A stretch of DNA of 64,000 bases from Fischerella sp. JS2 (GTDB lineage: Bacteria > Cyanobacteriota > Cyanobacteriia > Cyanobacteriales > Nostocaceae): contig NZ_CP135918.1 in the NCBI RefSeq assembly GCF_032393985.1, positions 5,023,724-5,087,723 on the forward strand, written 5' to 3'. A program made the translations under genes and the position numbers. Below, piece after piece: positions 27,799 through 36,071 of this stretch. Below the pieces are notes generated by a model. It saw nothing but the letters and a program-made list of their open reading frames with translations, had not been told where the DNA came from and searched no databases. Position 1 is the stretch's first letter; each line of letters begins with the position of its first letter.

Positions 27799-27984
27799 AT
27801 GGAATCACAAGCTAATGAAGTGAAACAAATTGCTACACAGTTATTAGCAGCTATGCTTGCTAATCCTCATATATATGCAACGATCAGTGATGAAGGTGCT
27901 AAAGGTCAACAAGAGCAAGAATTGATGATAATTGCCATTGAAATGGCTGAAAATTTAATTAACAAAGTTGATAATAAAAAATGA
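27799..27984 (+). CDS. Hypothetical small protein (61 aa)
   Basis: Start chosen at the ATG at 27799 (MESQANEVKQIATQLLAAML), because CAGTGGGGGAAAAG just before it is a good ribosome site; an in-frame GTG at 27787 lies inside that site. Predicted mostly helical, acidic, no Cys, ending in NKVDNKK. I recognise no family. A strong terminator hairpin follows at once, supporting it as a real single-gene transcript. Confidence 0.6.
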   Translation: MESQANEVKQIATQLLAAMLANPHIYATISDEGAKGQQEQELMIIAIEMAENLINKVDNKK

Positions 27985-27986
27985 TG

Positions 27987-28024
27987 CAATAGGGCAGTAC
28001 TTATAGTACTTGCCCTATTGTTTT
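27987..28024. terminator. Bidirectional terminator
   Basis: CAATAGGGCA (27987-27996) pairs with TGCCCTATTG (28011-28020), followed by TTTT. It sits between the convergent small gene (27799) and the gene ending at 28044. Confidence 0.8.
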
Positions 28025-28043
28025 GATGAGTAAATTGGTAAAG

Positions 28044-28433
28044 CTAAAATTTAGTCACTGTAAGGTTAATACCAGAATTGATTTGTTTTGGAGTTTTAAA
28101 ATACTCTATTGGCTGGAGATATTCAGGAGTTTGATTTTTCCGTTCTTCGCATTCTTTGATGACTAGACCTGGATTCTGAATTAACTCAAGCGGGTCAATC
28201 TTGGTGCATCCCTGTTCCCTGATTACCGTAATTGAATTTGCAGTTGTTTGTAGACGATTGTTTCGGTTGCCGACATTACTCCATCTGTTATTAATTGTCA
28301 CTGGTCTAGTAACCAAAAAACCTGCTCGATTACTTCCATTCGTTACTGGAGTACTCACCTCGTTGGCATAGGCGCTTGGAATCAAACTAAGTGTACCAAT
28401 TAAAACTGCCAAATTTAGTAGTAAGCATTTCAT
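28044..28433 (-). CDS. Hypothetical exported protein (129 aa)
   Basis: Not recognised. Residues 1-23 are a clear signal peptide (MKCLLLNLAVLIGTLSLIPS, then AYA). The mature part is Asn/Arg rich in the first half and has two cysteines (QGCTKIDP and KECEERK) that could form a disulfide. It ends in a short predicted beta strand (NLTVTKF). Stands alone; its terminator is shared with the convergent small gene. Confidence 0.65.
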   Translation of the reverse strand: MKCLLLNLAVLIGTLSLIPSAYANEVSTPVTNGSNRAGFLVTRPVTINNRWSNVGNRNNRLQTTANSITVIREQGCTKIDPLELIQNPGLVIKECEERKNQTPEYLQPIEYFKTPKQINSGINLTVTKF

Positions 28434-28934
28434 AAATCAAATTTCTCATAAATAAATACCTACTATTAATTTTGGCTGATCCTACTTGAAGCTGCACTAT
28501 AGTTAGACACTTTTTGATTCTGCAACATCTGGGTTAAAGATAAGTTAAAGGTTTTGACGGCATACATTCATCCGATTACGTTTTCAAACCACAATTAGCT
28601 GTAGCTTCCCGTTCCCTGTTTCCTTACCTCCACCCCATAAAAACTTAATTTTGCCTTATTACTTAGACTAGATGCAGCAAAATGTAACAAACTACAGGCA
28701 GTGTGACAGTTTTGCAATTAGGCGAGATTAGCATACAGGTCTGACTCTAGCTGATGTTAAATCAACAGAGATGATCAAGAGTACAACACTGAATAAAAGT
28801 AGCGATCGCAGAGGTAATTAAAGTTCACAAGTTTATTAGCAATAGATTTTTGGGAAAAACTTAGGTACACTAAATAATGTCCAATTCTTGGAAAATGTCA
28901 AGTATTTAGACAACAATATCAAAATATTTTATAT
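28434..28934. other. Gene-free divergent region
   Basis: No gene, repeat or hairpin of note between the exported protein and cutA. One HIP1 octamer (28803). Promoters for both flanking genes are expected here. Confidence 0.4.
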
Positions 28935-29258
28935 ATGAAACTTTACTACATTACCTTAAATAACGCAGATGAAGCGCGTCAGATTGGTCGCGCTTTATTG
29001 GAACAAAAATTAGCTGTCTGCGTCAATTGGTTCCCTATTACTTGTGCTTACATATGGAAAGGAGAAATCACAGAAGAGCCAGAAATGGTTTTAATTGTGA
29101 AAACTCAAGCTGGATATCGGGAACAAATTGAAGGAGTAATTCGCCAGTATATTAATTACACTAACTTTATTGCCGAAATTTCACCCACCGAAATCAACCA
29201 TAACTTTCTTGAATGGTTAAATGCAGAAGTTCCCTTAAATTCATTAAAAAAGATGTAG
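28935..29258 (+). CDS. cutA: Divalent-cation tolerance protein CutA
   Basis: 107 residues, the usual length of this trimeric cytoplasmic protein. Signatures: the N-terminal strand MKLYYITLNNADEARQIGRA, the CVNWFPITCAYIWKGEI block (normally CVN.....S.Y.W.G.I) and TEEPEMVLIVKTQ. It is linked to copper or other divalent metal tolerance in some bacteria, though its direct action remains unclear. No metal transporter is adjacent. Confidence 0.92.
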   Translation: MKLYYITLNNADEARQIGRALLEQKLAVCVNWFPITCAYIWKGEITEEPEMVLIVKTQAGYREQIEGVIRQYINYTNFIAEISPTEINHNFLEWLNAEVPLNSLKKM

Positions 29259-29336
29259 TTAAAAATTCTATAGCAGTAGCTATTTTCAGCTTGGACTAGA
29301 GAACAATAATAATAGTTGTCTAGTTAGAAACTAGTT

Positions 29337-29717
29337 ATGACTCGAAATGAGAACTGTAATACTCAGTCGAAAGTCAATCAATCTTCTTCCCATATTGATG
29401 CACGATATTGGGGCAAAGTAGAAGTAATAGAAAAAGGGAATAATTACAGTATTAATCGTATTGAAATCAAGCCAAAGCACGGCATTAAACCACAAATCCA
29501 TTATCACCGTGGTGAACACTGGGTTATTGTTTCTGGTACAGCAAAGATTACTTGTGGTCAGGAGGAAAAATTTCTTAATAAAAATCAATCAACATTTGTT
29601 CCTCCTGCAACACTTCACCAAGTAGAAAATCCAGGATTTATCCCACTCATTATTCTGGAAATTCAGAATGGCGAATACTTAGGTGAAGATGATGTAGAAC
29701 GCCCATTATCAATTTAG
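29337..29717 (+). CDS. Cupin, mannose-6-phosphate isomerase C-terminal type
   Basis: 126-residue single cupin. YWGKVEVIEKGNNYSINRIE opens the fold. The metal motif is HYHRGEHWVIVSG, with His, His and Glu ligands plus the second motif LHQVENPG. This matches the C-terminal domain of type II phosphomannose isomerase / mannose-1-phosphate guanylyltransferase as a stand-alone protein, so it may have isomerase or epimerase-like activity on sugar phosphates. It follows cutA by 78 bases. A terminator at 29754-29778 closes the unit. Confidence 0.85.
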   Translation: MTRNENCNTQSKVNQSSSHIDARYWGKVEVIEKGNNYSINRIEIKPKHGIKPQIHYHRGEHWVIVSGTAKITCGQEEKFLNKNQSTFVPPATLHQVENPGFIPLIILEIQNGEYLGEDDVERPLSI

Positions 29718-29753
29718 TCTAGCTTGTAGCACAAATTTTATTTTACAAAAATC

Positions 29754-29778
29754 ATAGGGTGGGCAATACCCACCCTAT
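29754..29778. terminator. Bidirectional terminator hairpin
   Basis: ATAGGGTGGG (29754-29763) pairs with CCCACCCTAT (29769-29778). It lies between the convergent cupin gene and the 94-aa gene. The T tract is weak, so it could also be a repeat. Confidence 0.6.
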
Positions 29779-29806
29779 AAGATATGAATATATATTTTCT
29801 CACTTA

Positions 29807-30091
29807 TTATTGTGGAGGAACCAGGCTAGCAGTTTTTGTAGCACTGTTCCAAACTATCCAACCAAATTGATGATCTAAGTTATCATCAGTATTTGTTACT
29901 TTAAAATAAAGCTTTTCACCGCCCTTCATTTCAATAGCAAAATCAGCATTTTGAGCGTATACCACCTTAAAACCTCTGTCTCGCAAGCAATACATCGCCC
30001 AAGCTTTTAATGATTGTTTTGCTGGTTCGTGTGGAATTGGAGGTTTTTTGATTGCTTCTTCAATGACTTGGAAAATTTGCATATTAGTCAA
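29807..30091 (-). CDS. Hypothetical protein (94 aa)
   Basis: Unrecognised soluble protein. It has a helical first half (FQVIEEAIKKPPIPHEPAKQ) then alternating strands (FKVVYAQNADFAIEMKGGEK, LYFKVTNTDD). The pattern of a helix followed by strands with Asp and Glu-x-Lys-like residues faintly recalls nuclease-like folds, but the evidence is too weak for a call. The start region overlaps TCAATGGTCAATGGTCAATGG tandem repeats at 30090-30115, upstream of its ATG. Confidence 0.55.
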   Translation of the reverse strand: MTNMQIFQVIEEAIKKPPIPHEPAKQSLKAWAMYCLRDRGFKVVYAQNADFAIEMKGGEKLYFKVTNTDDNLDHQFGWIVWNSATKTASLVPPQ

Positions 30092-30171
30092 CGGTCAATG
30101 GTCAATGGTCAATGGTCACTATTTATTCTCCCCACACTCCCCACTGCCCCTAATCCCCACCTCCCTTCCCT
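30092..30171. repeat. Tandem GGTCAATGGTCAATGG and C-rich repeats
   Basis: Short tandem heptamers (GGTCAAT) followed by CCCCACACTCCCCACTGCCC, the complement of the G-rich repeats seen in the peptide-export cluster. It lies between two genes on the minus strand. Confidence 0.6.
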
Positions 30172-30633
30172 TCAAATGGGATCGCAGCGAATTTCGATCA
30201 TAAAGCCATCGGGGTCATAAAAATAAACACCGCGTCCAGTAGGACGAGTAACTGGCCCGTGTGCGATCACAATTTGGTTTTGTCTAAGTACTTCGACAGC
30301 GCGATCAAAACTGAGTGGATCTATGTCGAAAGCAAGATGATAAGCTCTGGTAAAAGTGAGTTCTGGATTGGGATCTGGTGGTAATAATTCTGGTTCCCAA
30401 AATAAATCCAGAATAGTCCCGTCAAAAGTAATAAAGTTAGCTACTTTTCCCTGCACGACTAAATCCTTTAAGGTTTCTGGAACTTCTTCACCTGTGAGTT
30501 CATGTAAACCCAGAATATTACCGTAGAAGTGCCGTGAAGCTTGCATATCTTGGACATTCAAAGCAATATGATGTACACGACGCAAGTCTCCTGGAGTCAA
30601 AACAGAGTTGAGAGAGTGGGGACTAGAAAGCAT
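30172..30633 (-). CDS. VOC-family (glyoxalase/dioxygenase-like) protein
   Basis: 153 residues forming one vicinal-oxygen-chelate module pair. The first metal ligand is in RRVHHIALNVQDMQASRHFY, the second near FTRAYHLAFDIDP, and the Glu in GRGVYFYDPDGFMIEIRCDP. The family includes glyoxalase I, fosfomycin-resistance proteins and dioxygenases; nothing here narrows the substrate. Start at ATG 30633 (MLSSPHSLNSVL). Divergent from the DUF4385 gene. Confidence 0.85.
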   Translation of the reverse strand: MLSSPHSLNSVLTPGDLRRVHHIALNVQDMQASRHFYGNILGLHELTGEEVPETLKDLVVQGKVANFITFDGTILDLFWEPELLPPDPNPELTFTRAYHLAFDIDPLSFDRAVEVLRQNQIVIAHGPVTRPTGRGVYFYDPDGFMIEIRCDPI

Positions 30634-30710
30634 GACTTTACTAAAATTTACTTTTGAGGATAGATGGCAAAGAATTTTTTAAAGACTATTTTTAATAGTA
30701 AAAACTTATC

Positions 30711-31205
30711 ATGATATTTGATTATTCACTAGATTTTCAAAATATTGATTTTCGCCAACACCCTGAATTGTATCGTATTGGCAAAGGTGAGCAGGGTGTG
30801 CTTTTGGTAGAACCATATAAATCGGAAATTTTGCCACATTGGCGGTTCAAAACACCAGATATTGCTCGAGAATCTAGCGAAAAAATCTATGAAATGTTTC
30901 TAGCTTATCTTGAGCAGGATGATTTTGTAGGCGCAGATATGGCACGGAAATTTTTACAAATGGGTTACACGCGATCGCGTCGTTATGCAAACCACAAAAG
31001 TGGCAGAAAATATAAAACTAATCCCCAAAAAGCTGGCTCAGCAGCAGCCCAAAAGCAAGCGAGAAATGATATCTTACCTTATGAAGTAGACCCTATTAAG
31101 GCTGAATCAGCAAAAATCTTTAAACAAAAGTGGATACAAGCTAAAACTAACGAGAAATATCTACAGCTTTTAGCCAGACATAAACAAATGTACGAACAAA
31201 AATAA
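30711..31205 (+). CDS. DUF4385 family protein
   Basis: 164 residues that match the conserved, uncharacterised DUF4385 family. Typical blocks are FDYSLDFQNIDFRQHPELYR, GEQGVLLVEPYKSEILPHWR and DDFVGADMARKFLQMGYTRS followed by RRYANHKSGRKY. Lys/Arg-rich C-terminal half, suggesting nucleic-acid contact, but no function is established. The region after the stop contains TTAGAACGCAAAGCGTTTAG, a small palindromic repeat. Confidence 0.8.
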   Translation: MIFDYSLDFQNIDFRQHPELYRIGKGEQGVLLVEPYKSEILPHWRFKTPDIARESSEKIYEMFLAYLEQDDFVGADMARKFLQMGYTRSRRYANHKSGRKYKTNPQKAGSAAAQKQARNDILPYEVDPIKAESAKIFKQKWIQAKTNEKYLQLLARHKQMYEQK

Positions 31206-31280
31206 TTGTGAGTGCTTGAGTTAATTTTGTTACTTGACACTTTCCCGTTAGAACGCAAAGCGTTTAGCGGTGGGTCTGTG

Positions 31281-31802
31281 TCACTCAGAAATTCTCAACT
31301 TCAACGTCACCTCGCCAGAAGCTGGTTCTGTCCACAATCTTCTTTTGCCGTTTTGATCAGTTGCTATTATACTTCCTTCTATTTTTGACTGCTTATTAAT
31401 TAAGACTGTGGCATAGTATACCGTGTTTTGCACCTTTGTATTGTAAGTAATCTGATTTGGTTGTGTTAACCGCGCCGCCGGAGTACATGCAGCTAATTCT
31501 TTACGGTTTTTGCTGTCGTATATATTCATTAATAACTGCTGTGGTGAAGTATTTCTTGTCCGAAAAACTCTCACAGTCTTGCCATTATTGGTATTAAAAA
31601 GTAAGGTTGTATCACTTTTATCTTGTCTATCGCAATTTGTAACTTTTGTATTGGCTTGTGCTAATAATTCTTTATTTAGCGCTTTTTCGATCTGTTCTTG
31701 CGACACAGTAGATTCAGAGCCAAATTCTGCTTTTGCTGATCCACAGATAGATAACACTCCTAAAAAAGCTAGAAAAAAGGATATAGATTTTTTTGTTAAC
31801 AT
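31281..31802 (-). CDS. Hypothetical exported protein (173 aa)
   Basis: Signal peptide at 1-25 (MLTKKSISFFLAFLGVLSIC, then GSAKA). The mature protein has two cysteines (VTNCDRQDKSD and LAACTPAAR) likely to pair, and a beta-rich middle with repeated Thr/Asn (NTKVQNTVYYATVLINKQSK). The last strand is EVTLKLRISE. I recognise no family. Monocistronic by its surroundings. Confidence 0.65.
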   Translation of the reverse strand: MLTKKSISFFLAFLGVLSICGSAKAEFGSESTVSQEQIEKALNKELLAQANTKVTNCDRQDKSDTTLLFNTNNGKTVRVFRTRNTSPQQLLMNIYDSKNRKELAACTPAARLTQPNQITYNTKVQNTVYYATVLINKQSKIEGSIIATDQNGKRRLWTEPASGEVTLKLRISE

Positions 31803-32269
31803 GGATAGATGTACCTAAAATAACTAGATTTTACTATTACATTTATCACAAGTATTCACAACTGAGTACAAAATCAATCTTAAATTTGTAAGCTACGTTA
31901 AACCTGTCTAGCCATTCGTCTATCAATCTCGTTTTATTACCTGCTTAGCTCCTGGTTGTGACATAAAAATTAATATTCTGTATTTTTAGTCACTGCGGAT
32001 TTCAAAAATCATCCAACAAGTTGGTTATCTTAGAATTAAGTAGCTTAGCTTTAGTCAAAATATGGTCTTAGTGATGATGTTTGTAACCGCCAACTACTTA
32101 ATATAGAGGCGAGTTTAGCGATATTTTATTCAACTTAGAAATCTTTTATGTTTATATAACTCGTTCCTACCGCCAAATTTAATATAAAAGTCTATTGCCG
32201 CAAGAAACAAACAAGAATAAGAAAACTGTCTAAAAACCAAGAGTGAAGAGTCCAAGGGGTTGAAAAAAG
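31803..32269. other. Gene-free divergent region of ~470 bases
   Basis: AT-rich. No gene, repeat or RNA recognised. It must hold the promoters of the flanking exported-protein and TM2 genes. Confidence 0.4.
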
Positions 32270-32776
32270 ATGAATGCAGAAAACCATACCAACAAAGATC
32301 ACCAAGAACGTCTATTTGTCTCCTACATCTTGAGTGCAGGTTGGTTTTTTGGATTAGGAGGATTACATCGTTTATACAATGGCAAAATTGGGACGGGTTT
32401 GTTATGGTTAGTAACCTATGGTGTTTTTGGCATCGGTCAGTTTATAGATTTGTTTTTCATCCCCAACATGGTAGATGAACATGAACTAAAACTAAGATTA
32501 AAAGCAGGTGTGTCGCCGTTTGGCGTACCTTTGGAACAAGCTGTAGTTGCTTCACAAGTATATCGTCCTACTGGTAATCAACTGATCGTTAAACTGATCG
32601 AAACTGCTGAAAGTCGGGGTGGAATGATCACCGTCACTCAAGGCGTAAAAGCAACTGGAGCCAGCTTTGCAGAAGTAGAAACAGCTTTAAAAGACTTGCT
32701 CAAATCAGGTTATGTCAGGATAGATAACGACCCCATGACTGGAGCTGTTACCTATCATTTCTATGAACTAGGTTAA
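32270..32776 (+). CDS. TM2-domain membrane protein with C-terminal soluble domain
   Basis: 168 residues. Residues about 15-75 form the TM2 domain: two transmembrane helices joined by a tight turn, with the hallmark [20 protein letters not shown] and [13 protein letters not shown]. About 100-165 form a soluble winged-helix-like part ([20 protein letters not shown] and [15 protein letters not shown]). The role of TM2 proteins in bacteria is not established. Its stop overlaps the convergent DUF2996 gene by 4 bases. Confidence 0.85.
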   Translation: MNAENHTNKDHQERLFVSYILSAGWFFGLGGLHRLYNGKIGTGLLWLVTYGVFGIGQFIDLFFIPNMVDEHELKLRLKAGVSPFGVPLEQAVVASQVYRPTGNQLIVKLIETAESRGGMITVTQGVKATGASFAEVETALKDLLKSGYVRIDNDPMTGAVTYHFYELG

Positions 32777-33435
32777 TTTCTTCCTAGCCACTTCTGACCA
32801 TTCAATCGCTGCATCAAACCATACACCAGCAAATCTAGTGTGATTTTGCGTTCATCAATTAAGAATGATTCCAGAGTACTAGGGTGTTTCCCTTCATTGC
32901 AGGAAAAAGCTTTTTTCCCTTGAATATCTTCATCGGGAAAATATAAATTGAAGTGGCGTACACCATCTGCAAAGTTGCCCACTACTTGCCAACACTCACC
33001 GAGTTGTTGCATTCCTTTGATAGGAACCTGCTGTTTCACAAAAGAAATTTGTAAGTCTTTTACCCCTTCTTGAGCTACAGCTTTTTGTAAAGCAGGTAAG
33101 TAATATTGTTGGATAAACTCTGAAAAAGGCTTATCTTCAACTGCTGGTGGTTTTTCCTTTTTAGCTGCCTTGGCGGCGGCAGGTTTTTCCCCATCTGCTG
33201 CTTTAGCTGCGGCGGCAGGTTTTTCCCGCTTGGGTGGTGCAGTTGTAGTTTTAGCAGCATTGGGGTTTGTGTCTGGGTTTGCCGCTTTTGGATCTGGCGC
33301 GTTGGAAGTGGGAATGTCTGTCGCTTCCGGGGAATCGGTGCTGGGAGCGTGTTCTTCTGCGACAGTGGGAGCCTGTTTGTCAACTGTGCTGGGAGCCACC
33401 TCTCCCGCTTCATTGTGATTGGTTGCTTCTGCCAT
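32773..33435 (-). CDS. DUF2996 family protein with long Ala/Pro/Lys linker
   Basis: 220 residues. About 1-100 are low-complexity Ala/Pro/Lys/Thr ([20 protein letters not shown]), probably disordered. About 101-220 are the cyanobacterial DUF2996 domain: [40 protein letters not shown] and [20 protein letters not shown] followed by [16 protein letters not shown]. Function unknown; the family is confined to photosynthetic organisms. Overlaps the convergent TM2 gene by 4 bases. Confidence 0.82.
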   Translation of the reverse strand: MAEATNHNEAGEVAPSTVDKQAPTVAEEHAPSTDSPEATDIPTSNAPDPKAANPDTNPNAAKTTTAPPKREKPAAAAKAADGEKPAAAKAAKKEKPPAVEDKPFSEFIQQYYLPALQKAVAQEGVKDLQISFVKQQVPIKGMQQLGECWQVVGNFADGVRHFNLYFPDEDIQGKKAFSCNEGKHPSTLESFLIDERKITLDLLVYGLMQRLNGQKWLGRN

Positions 33436-33864
33436 TGCTCAGATCAATCCTTATGTATAGCTTTAGGGGAGCTTTGGGAGCGATCGCTCGCCTGAAATCA
33501 TTAATCATCTTCATTTTGACACAGCATAGCCAGTCTATATATATTGCCAAGAATGCGTTATGAGAATGGTGACAATCGAAGAAACTAAAGGTTGACTCTA
33601 GGGTTTTGGTGTTGCCATTTCGGTTCGTAGCAGATGTATGAATTTGTAGAAGATCCGTGGTGGTACAAGTTGGATTTGCTGTTGCGCCTGATTATTGCGT
33701 GGTTATATCAAGATCTTGCTCTGTTTACGTCTGTTTTCGTCGTTCCTAGTTGTGCGATCGCTCTCAGGCGATCGCTCCACGCTATCGCCTGAGAACTAAA
33801 AAAATAGACGCAATCAAGTACAATTGAACTAATTTTCATTTAACTAACCTTCGGTCAATTCACC
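33436..33864. other. Gene-poor stretch with HIP1 palindromes
   Basis: Contains GCGATCGCTC at 33480 and a clustered pair of HIP1-like octamers at about 33757-33790. A 52-codon frame at 33634-33792 (MYEFVEDPWWYKLDLLLRLI) is hydrophobic and matches no family I know. It runs into the HIP1 cluster and could be a fragment of a lost gene. Confidence 0.4.
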
Positions 33865-34461
33865 TTGGACGAACCCTAAGAACTACTATTAACTAAACTA
33901 GGAGAAGGCCTACCTGCTATCACCCCATCCTTTGGAGCAGCTTTGGCAGAAGCTTGTGCAGTGTCTTTGGAAGATCAAAATCATTCGCAAGGTGCAGAAC
34001 TGACGATAAATGGAGATATAAGAGCTAAATTTAAACTTTATTGGCAACCAGTAACAGAGCAAATACTGCGCTGCTGGAATGATGAAGAGTTTACAACAGA
34101 ACAAGCTGCTTACGGTATTGCCTTTTTAATTATTAGGCAATTAACTGATTTAACAGTTATTAAGCGTTCTCGCAAAGGTACAGGTTTCGATTACTAGCTA
34201 GGTACTGAGCCAGCACTGAAGACAGATTCCCCGTCGCAGGTAACTGGTGAATCTCGAAGAGGTGAAAATGAAGATAGCGAACTTCCATTTCAAAATAAAC
34301 TCAGGCTAGAAGTTTCAGGTATACGTAAAGGAGATGATAGCCGTATTCGAGCGAGAGTCAAACAGAAAATCGAGCAAACCAATCCTTCTGATGGTAAATT
34401 TCCCGCTTACATAATTGTCGTAGAATTTAGCAAACCTTTATCTATGATTGTGAAAAAATGA
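33865..34461 (+). pseudogene. Decayed cyanobacterial gene of unknown function, two nonsense codons
   Basis: One frame reads through from TTG 33865 (LDEP) to 34461 with two stops only: TAA at 33877-33879 and TAG at 34195-34197. The translation around them is coherent: KLGEGLPAITPSFGAALAEA, FKLYWQPVTEQILRCWNDEE, KRSRKGTGFDY-stop-LGTEP, LPFQNKLRLEVSGIRKGDDS and PAYIIVVEFSKPLSMIVKK. TAG most simply replaces a TGG (Trp), TAA a TTA (Leu). Its end overlaps the next start (ATGA at 34458), so the two formed an operon. Function not recognised. Confidence 0.75.
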
Positions 34462-34855
34462 GTCAGATTCAACAGTTACATAATCAAGCAATGGATTTGG
34501 CTGAGGCAGCTTTTATAGCTAAACTCAAAGGTAATTTAGAGCAAGCCAACCAACTGACTCGACAAGCCTTTGAAAAAGAATGGGCAGCAGCTGGAGACTA
34601 ATTGCCAATCTTCTTGATGCAGAACCAACTCGTTCTGTATTGCATTGCAGTGCAACTTCCCTTGCTATTGAATGTGGAGAATTTCAAATAGCAGAACGTT
34701 TGATTGCAACTGCTTTATCAGGAAATCCACCACAAGAGATTGCGGAAGAATTAAAGGATTTGTTTATTCAAATTAATTTACGTCAATATTTAGAGCGTCG
34801 CGGAATTGAAATGGATGAGGAGCAAATTAATAATATTTTGCTCCAAAATAGGTGA
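34458..34855 (+). pseudogene. Frameshifted partner gene (helical/TPR-like), unknown function
   Basis: The frame starting MSQIQQLHNQAMDLAEAAFI stops at 34601 (AAAGD-stop). The same protein goes on in another frame as WRLIANLLDAEPTRSVLHCS and ATSLAIECGEFQIAERLIAT to 34855. The switch is near 34588-34592 and fits loss of one base. Alternating helices of TPR type (AKLKGNLEQANQLTRQAFEK). ATGA overlap with the preceding broken gene suggests they were translated together. Confidence 0.75.
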
Positions 34856-35048
34856 GTCTATAAAATAAATTTATCCGTTTCCAAGCTAATTCCATCTGAC
34901 TAAAAATAATATGTCTCAAGAGTGTTTCACCACTATTACCGCATGAATTCACTACAACAGGAAATTTACAAAGTATCTTACCACTCTTGAAATAGTGTAC
35001 CTCCGGTTGTTTACCTGCATAACCAACTAAAGTCACTGTGTTAAGCAT
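34827..35048 (-). pseudogene. Fragment of single-stranded DNA-binding protein gene
   Basis: The N-terminus MLNTVTLVGYAGKQPEVHYF then KSGKILCKFPVVVN matches the first strands of the SSB OB-fold (typically N-x-x-x-L-x-G-x-x-x-x-x-P-E-V-x-Y-F). After residue 35 the similarity stops. No DNA-binding core or acidic tail follows. A remnant, not a working ssb. Confidence 0.65.
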
Positions 35049-35214
35049 GGATATTAACTAAGTTTTATAGGGGGATATTGAGTATCCACTGGAAATTCTT
35101 TTCTAATCTAGTTTTCAGTGGCTATTGTTATAGTTCCCCAGAAATGAATTTTTATAACAGTCTGTAGCTAGTAGGTATTGCACTATTTAATGATGAAAGT
35201 GAGGCAATTGTGGA

Positions 35215-35553
35215 ATGGATACACGATTAAAGTATCAAGATATTATTAAAAGCATCCTCCAAAAACACGCAGATTATCCCGCTGCTCTACCCGACAGTTA
35301 CGACTCTCAAACTATATTTGACGATGAGCGAGGGCAGTATTTAGTTTTGGGTATTGGCTGGAGTGGTGACAAGTAGTTCCATGCAACACCTATTCATATT
35401 AGTCTAATCGATGGCAAAATCTGGATTTAATATGATGACGCCGAAAAAGGTGTAGTGACTGATTTAATACAAGCAGGTGTTCTCAGAGAAGATATAGTAC
35501 TTGGTTTTCGTCATCCTAAAGTACGGCAGTATACAGGCTTTGCCGTAGCATAG
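35215..35553 (+). pseudogene. xisI: xisI-like gene with two nonsense codons
   Basis: The frame from ATG 35215 reads MDTRLKYQDIIKSILQKHAD, then RGQYLVLGIGWSGDK-stop-FHATPIHISLIDGKIWI-stop-YDDAEKGVVTDLIQAGVL and REDIVLGFRHPKVRQYTGFA to 35553. This is the FdxN-element excision controlling factor family (XisI). The stops are TAG (35368-35370) and TAA (35428-35430). The second stands where the family usually has Gln (WIQ), so a CAA-to-TAA change is likely. No xisH is beside it. Confidence 0.85.
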
Positions 35554-35613
35554 ATAACCGAAAGGCGAGATCTGCGACGCTAATTCTTCAGCTAAATTGT
35601 TTTCAATAAAAGC

Positions 35614-35648
35614 AAAGCCCCACTTGAATATTATTGAGTGGGGCTTTT
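35614..35648. terminator. Strong bidirectional terminator
   Basis: AAAGCCCCACT (35614-35624) and AGTGGGGCTTT (35637-35647) form a perfect 11-bp stem with T runs on both strands. It ends the MoaD-like gene on the minus strand and the decayed xisI on the plus strand. Confidence 0.88.
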
Positions 35649-35698
35649 AACTATTAATAGTAAGTGAAAGCTCAAAAGAGGAAATTCCTAATTTTTGC

Positions 35699-35974
35699 TC
35701 AACCGCCAGCTACAGCAGGAACAATGCTGACTTCATCACCCTCTTTTAAAGGTGTTTTTGTTCCTTCTAAAAAGCGAATATCTTCGCTATTGACGTACAA
35801 ATTTAAAAATCGTCGCGGCTGTCCTCCTTCATCACATAAGCGTGACTTAATACCAGGAAAAGCCTGCTCTAGAGATTCAAAAAGTTCTGCAATAGTACTA
35901 GCATTGCAATCTATAGTAGCCTGATTATCAGTAAATTTTTGCAGAGCGGTAGGAACTAAAACTTTTACAGACAT
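35699..35974 (-). CDS. MoaD/ThiS-family sulfur carrier protein
   Basis: 91 residues with the ubiquitin-like fold of sulfur carriers: [40 protein letters not shown] and [15 protein letters not shown]. The C-terminal Gly-Gly is what is adenylated and thiocarboxylated. It lies 97 bases downstream of threonine synthase on the same strand. In other bacteria such carriers next to amino-acid synthases donate sulfur for Cys or Met synthesis; this is a likely role here too, rather than molybdopterin synthesis, but it is inferred from position. Confidence 0.88.
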   Translation of the reverse strand: MSVKVLVPTALQKFTDNQATIDCNASTIAELFESLEQAFPGIKSRLCDEGGQPRRFLNLYVNSEDIRFLEGTKTPLKEGDEVSIVPAVAGG

Positions 35975-35984
35975 TTTTAACTGT

Positions 35985-36071
35985 TAATTGTTGGTTGTTG
36001 ATTGTTGATTGTTGGTTGTTAGTAGTTAGTAGTTGGTTGTTGGTTGGTTCCTACTAACCACTAACCACTAG
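35985..36071. repeat. Short tandem repeats (GTTGGTTGTTGATT and ACTAACCACTAACC types)
   Basis: Low-complexity direct repeats fill the gap between the sulfur-carrier gene and threonine synthase. The same families occur in the peptide cluster (9889, 12411, 12465) and at 21140. Confidence 0.7.

Noticed and set aside
33634-33792. 52-codon frame MYEFVEDPWWYKLDLLLRLI
   Set aside because: No match I know and it ends inside a HIP1 palindrome cluster; kept only as a possible gene fragment in the gap entry.
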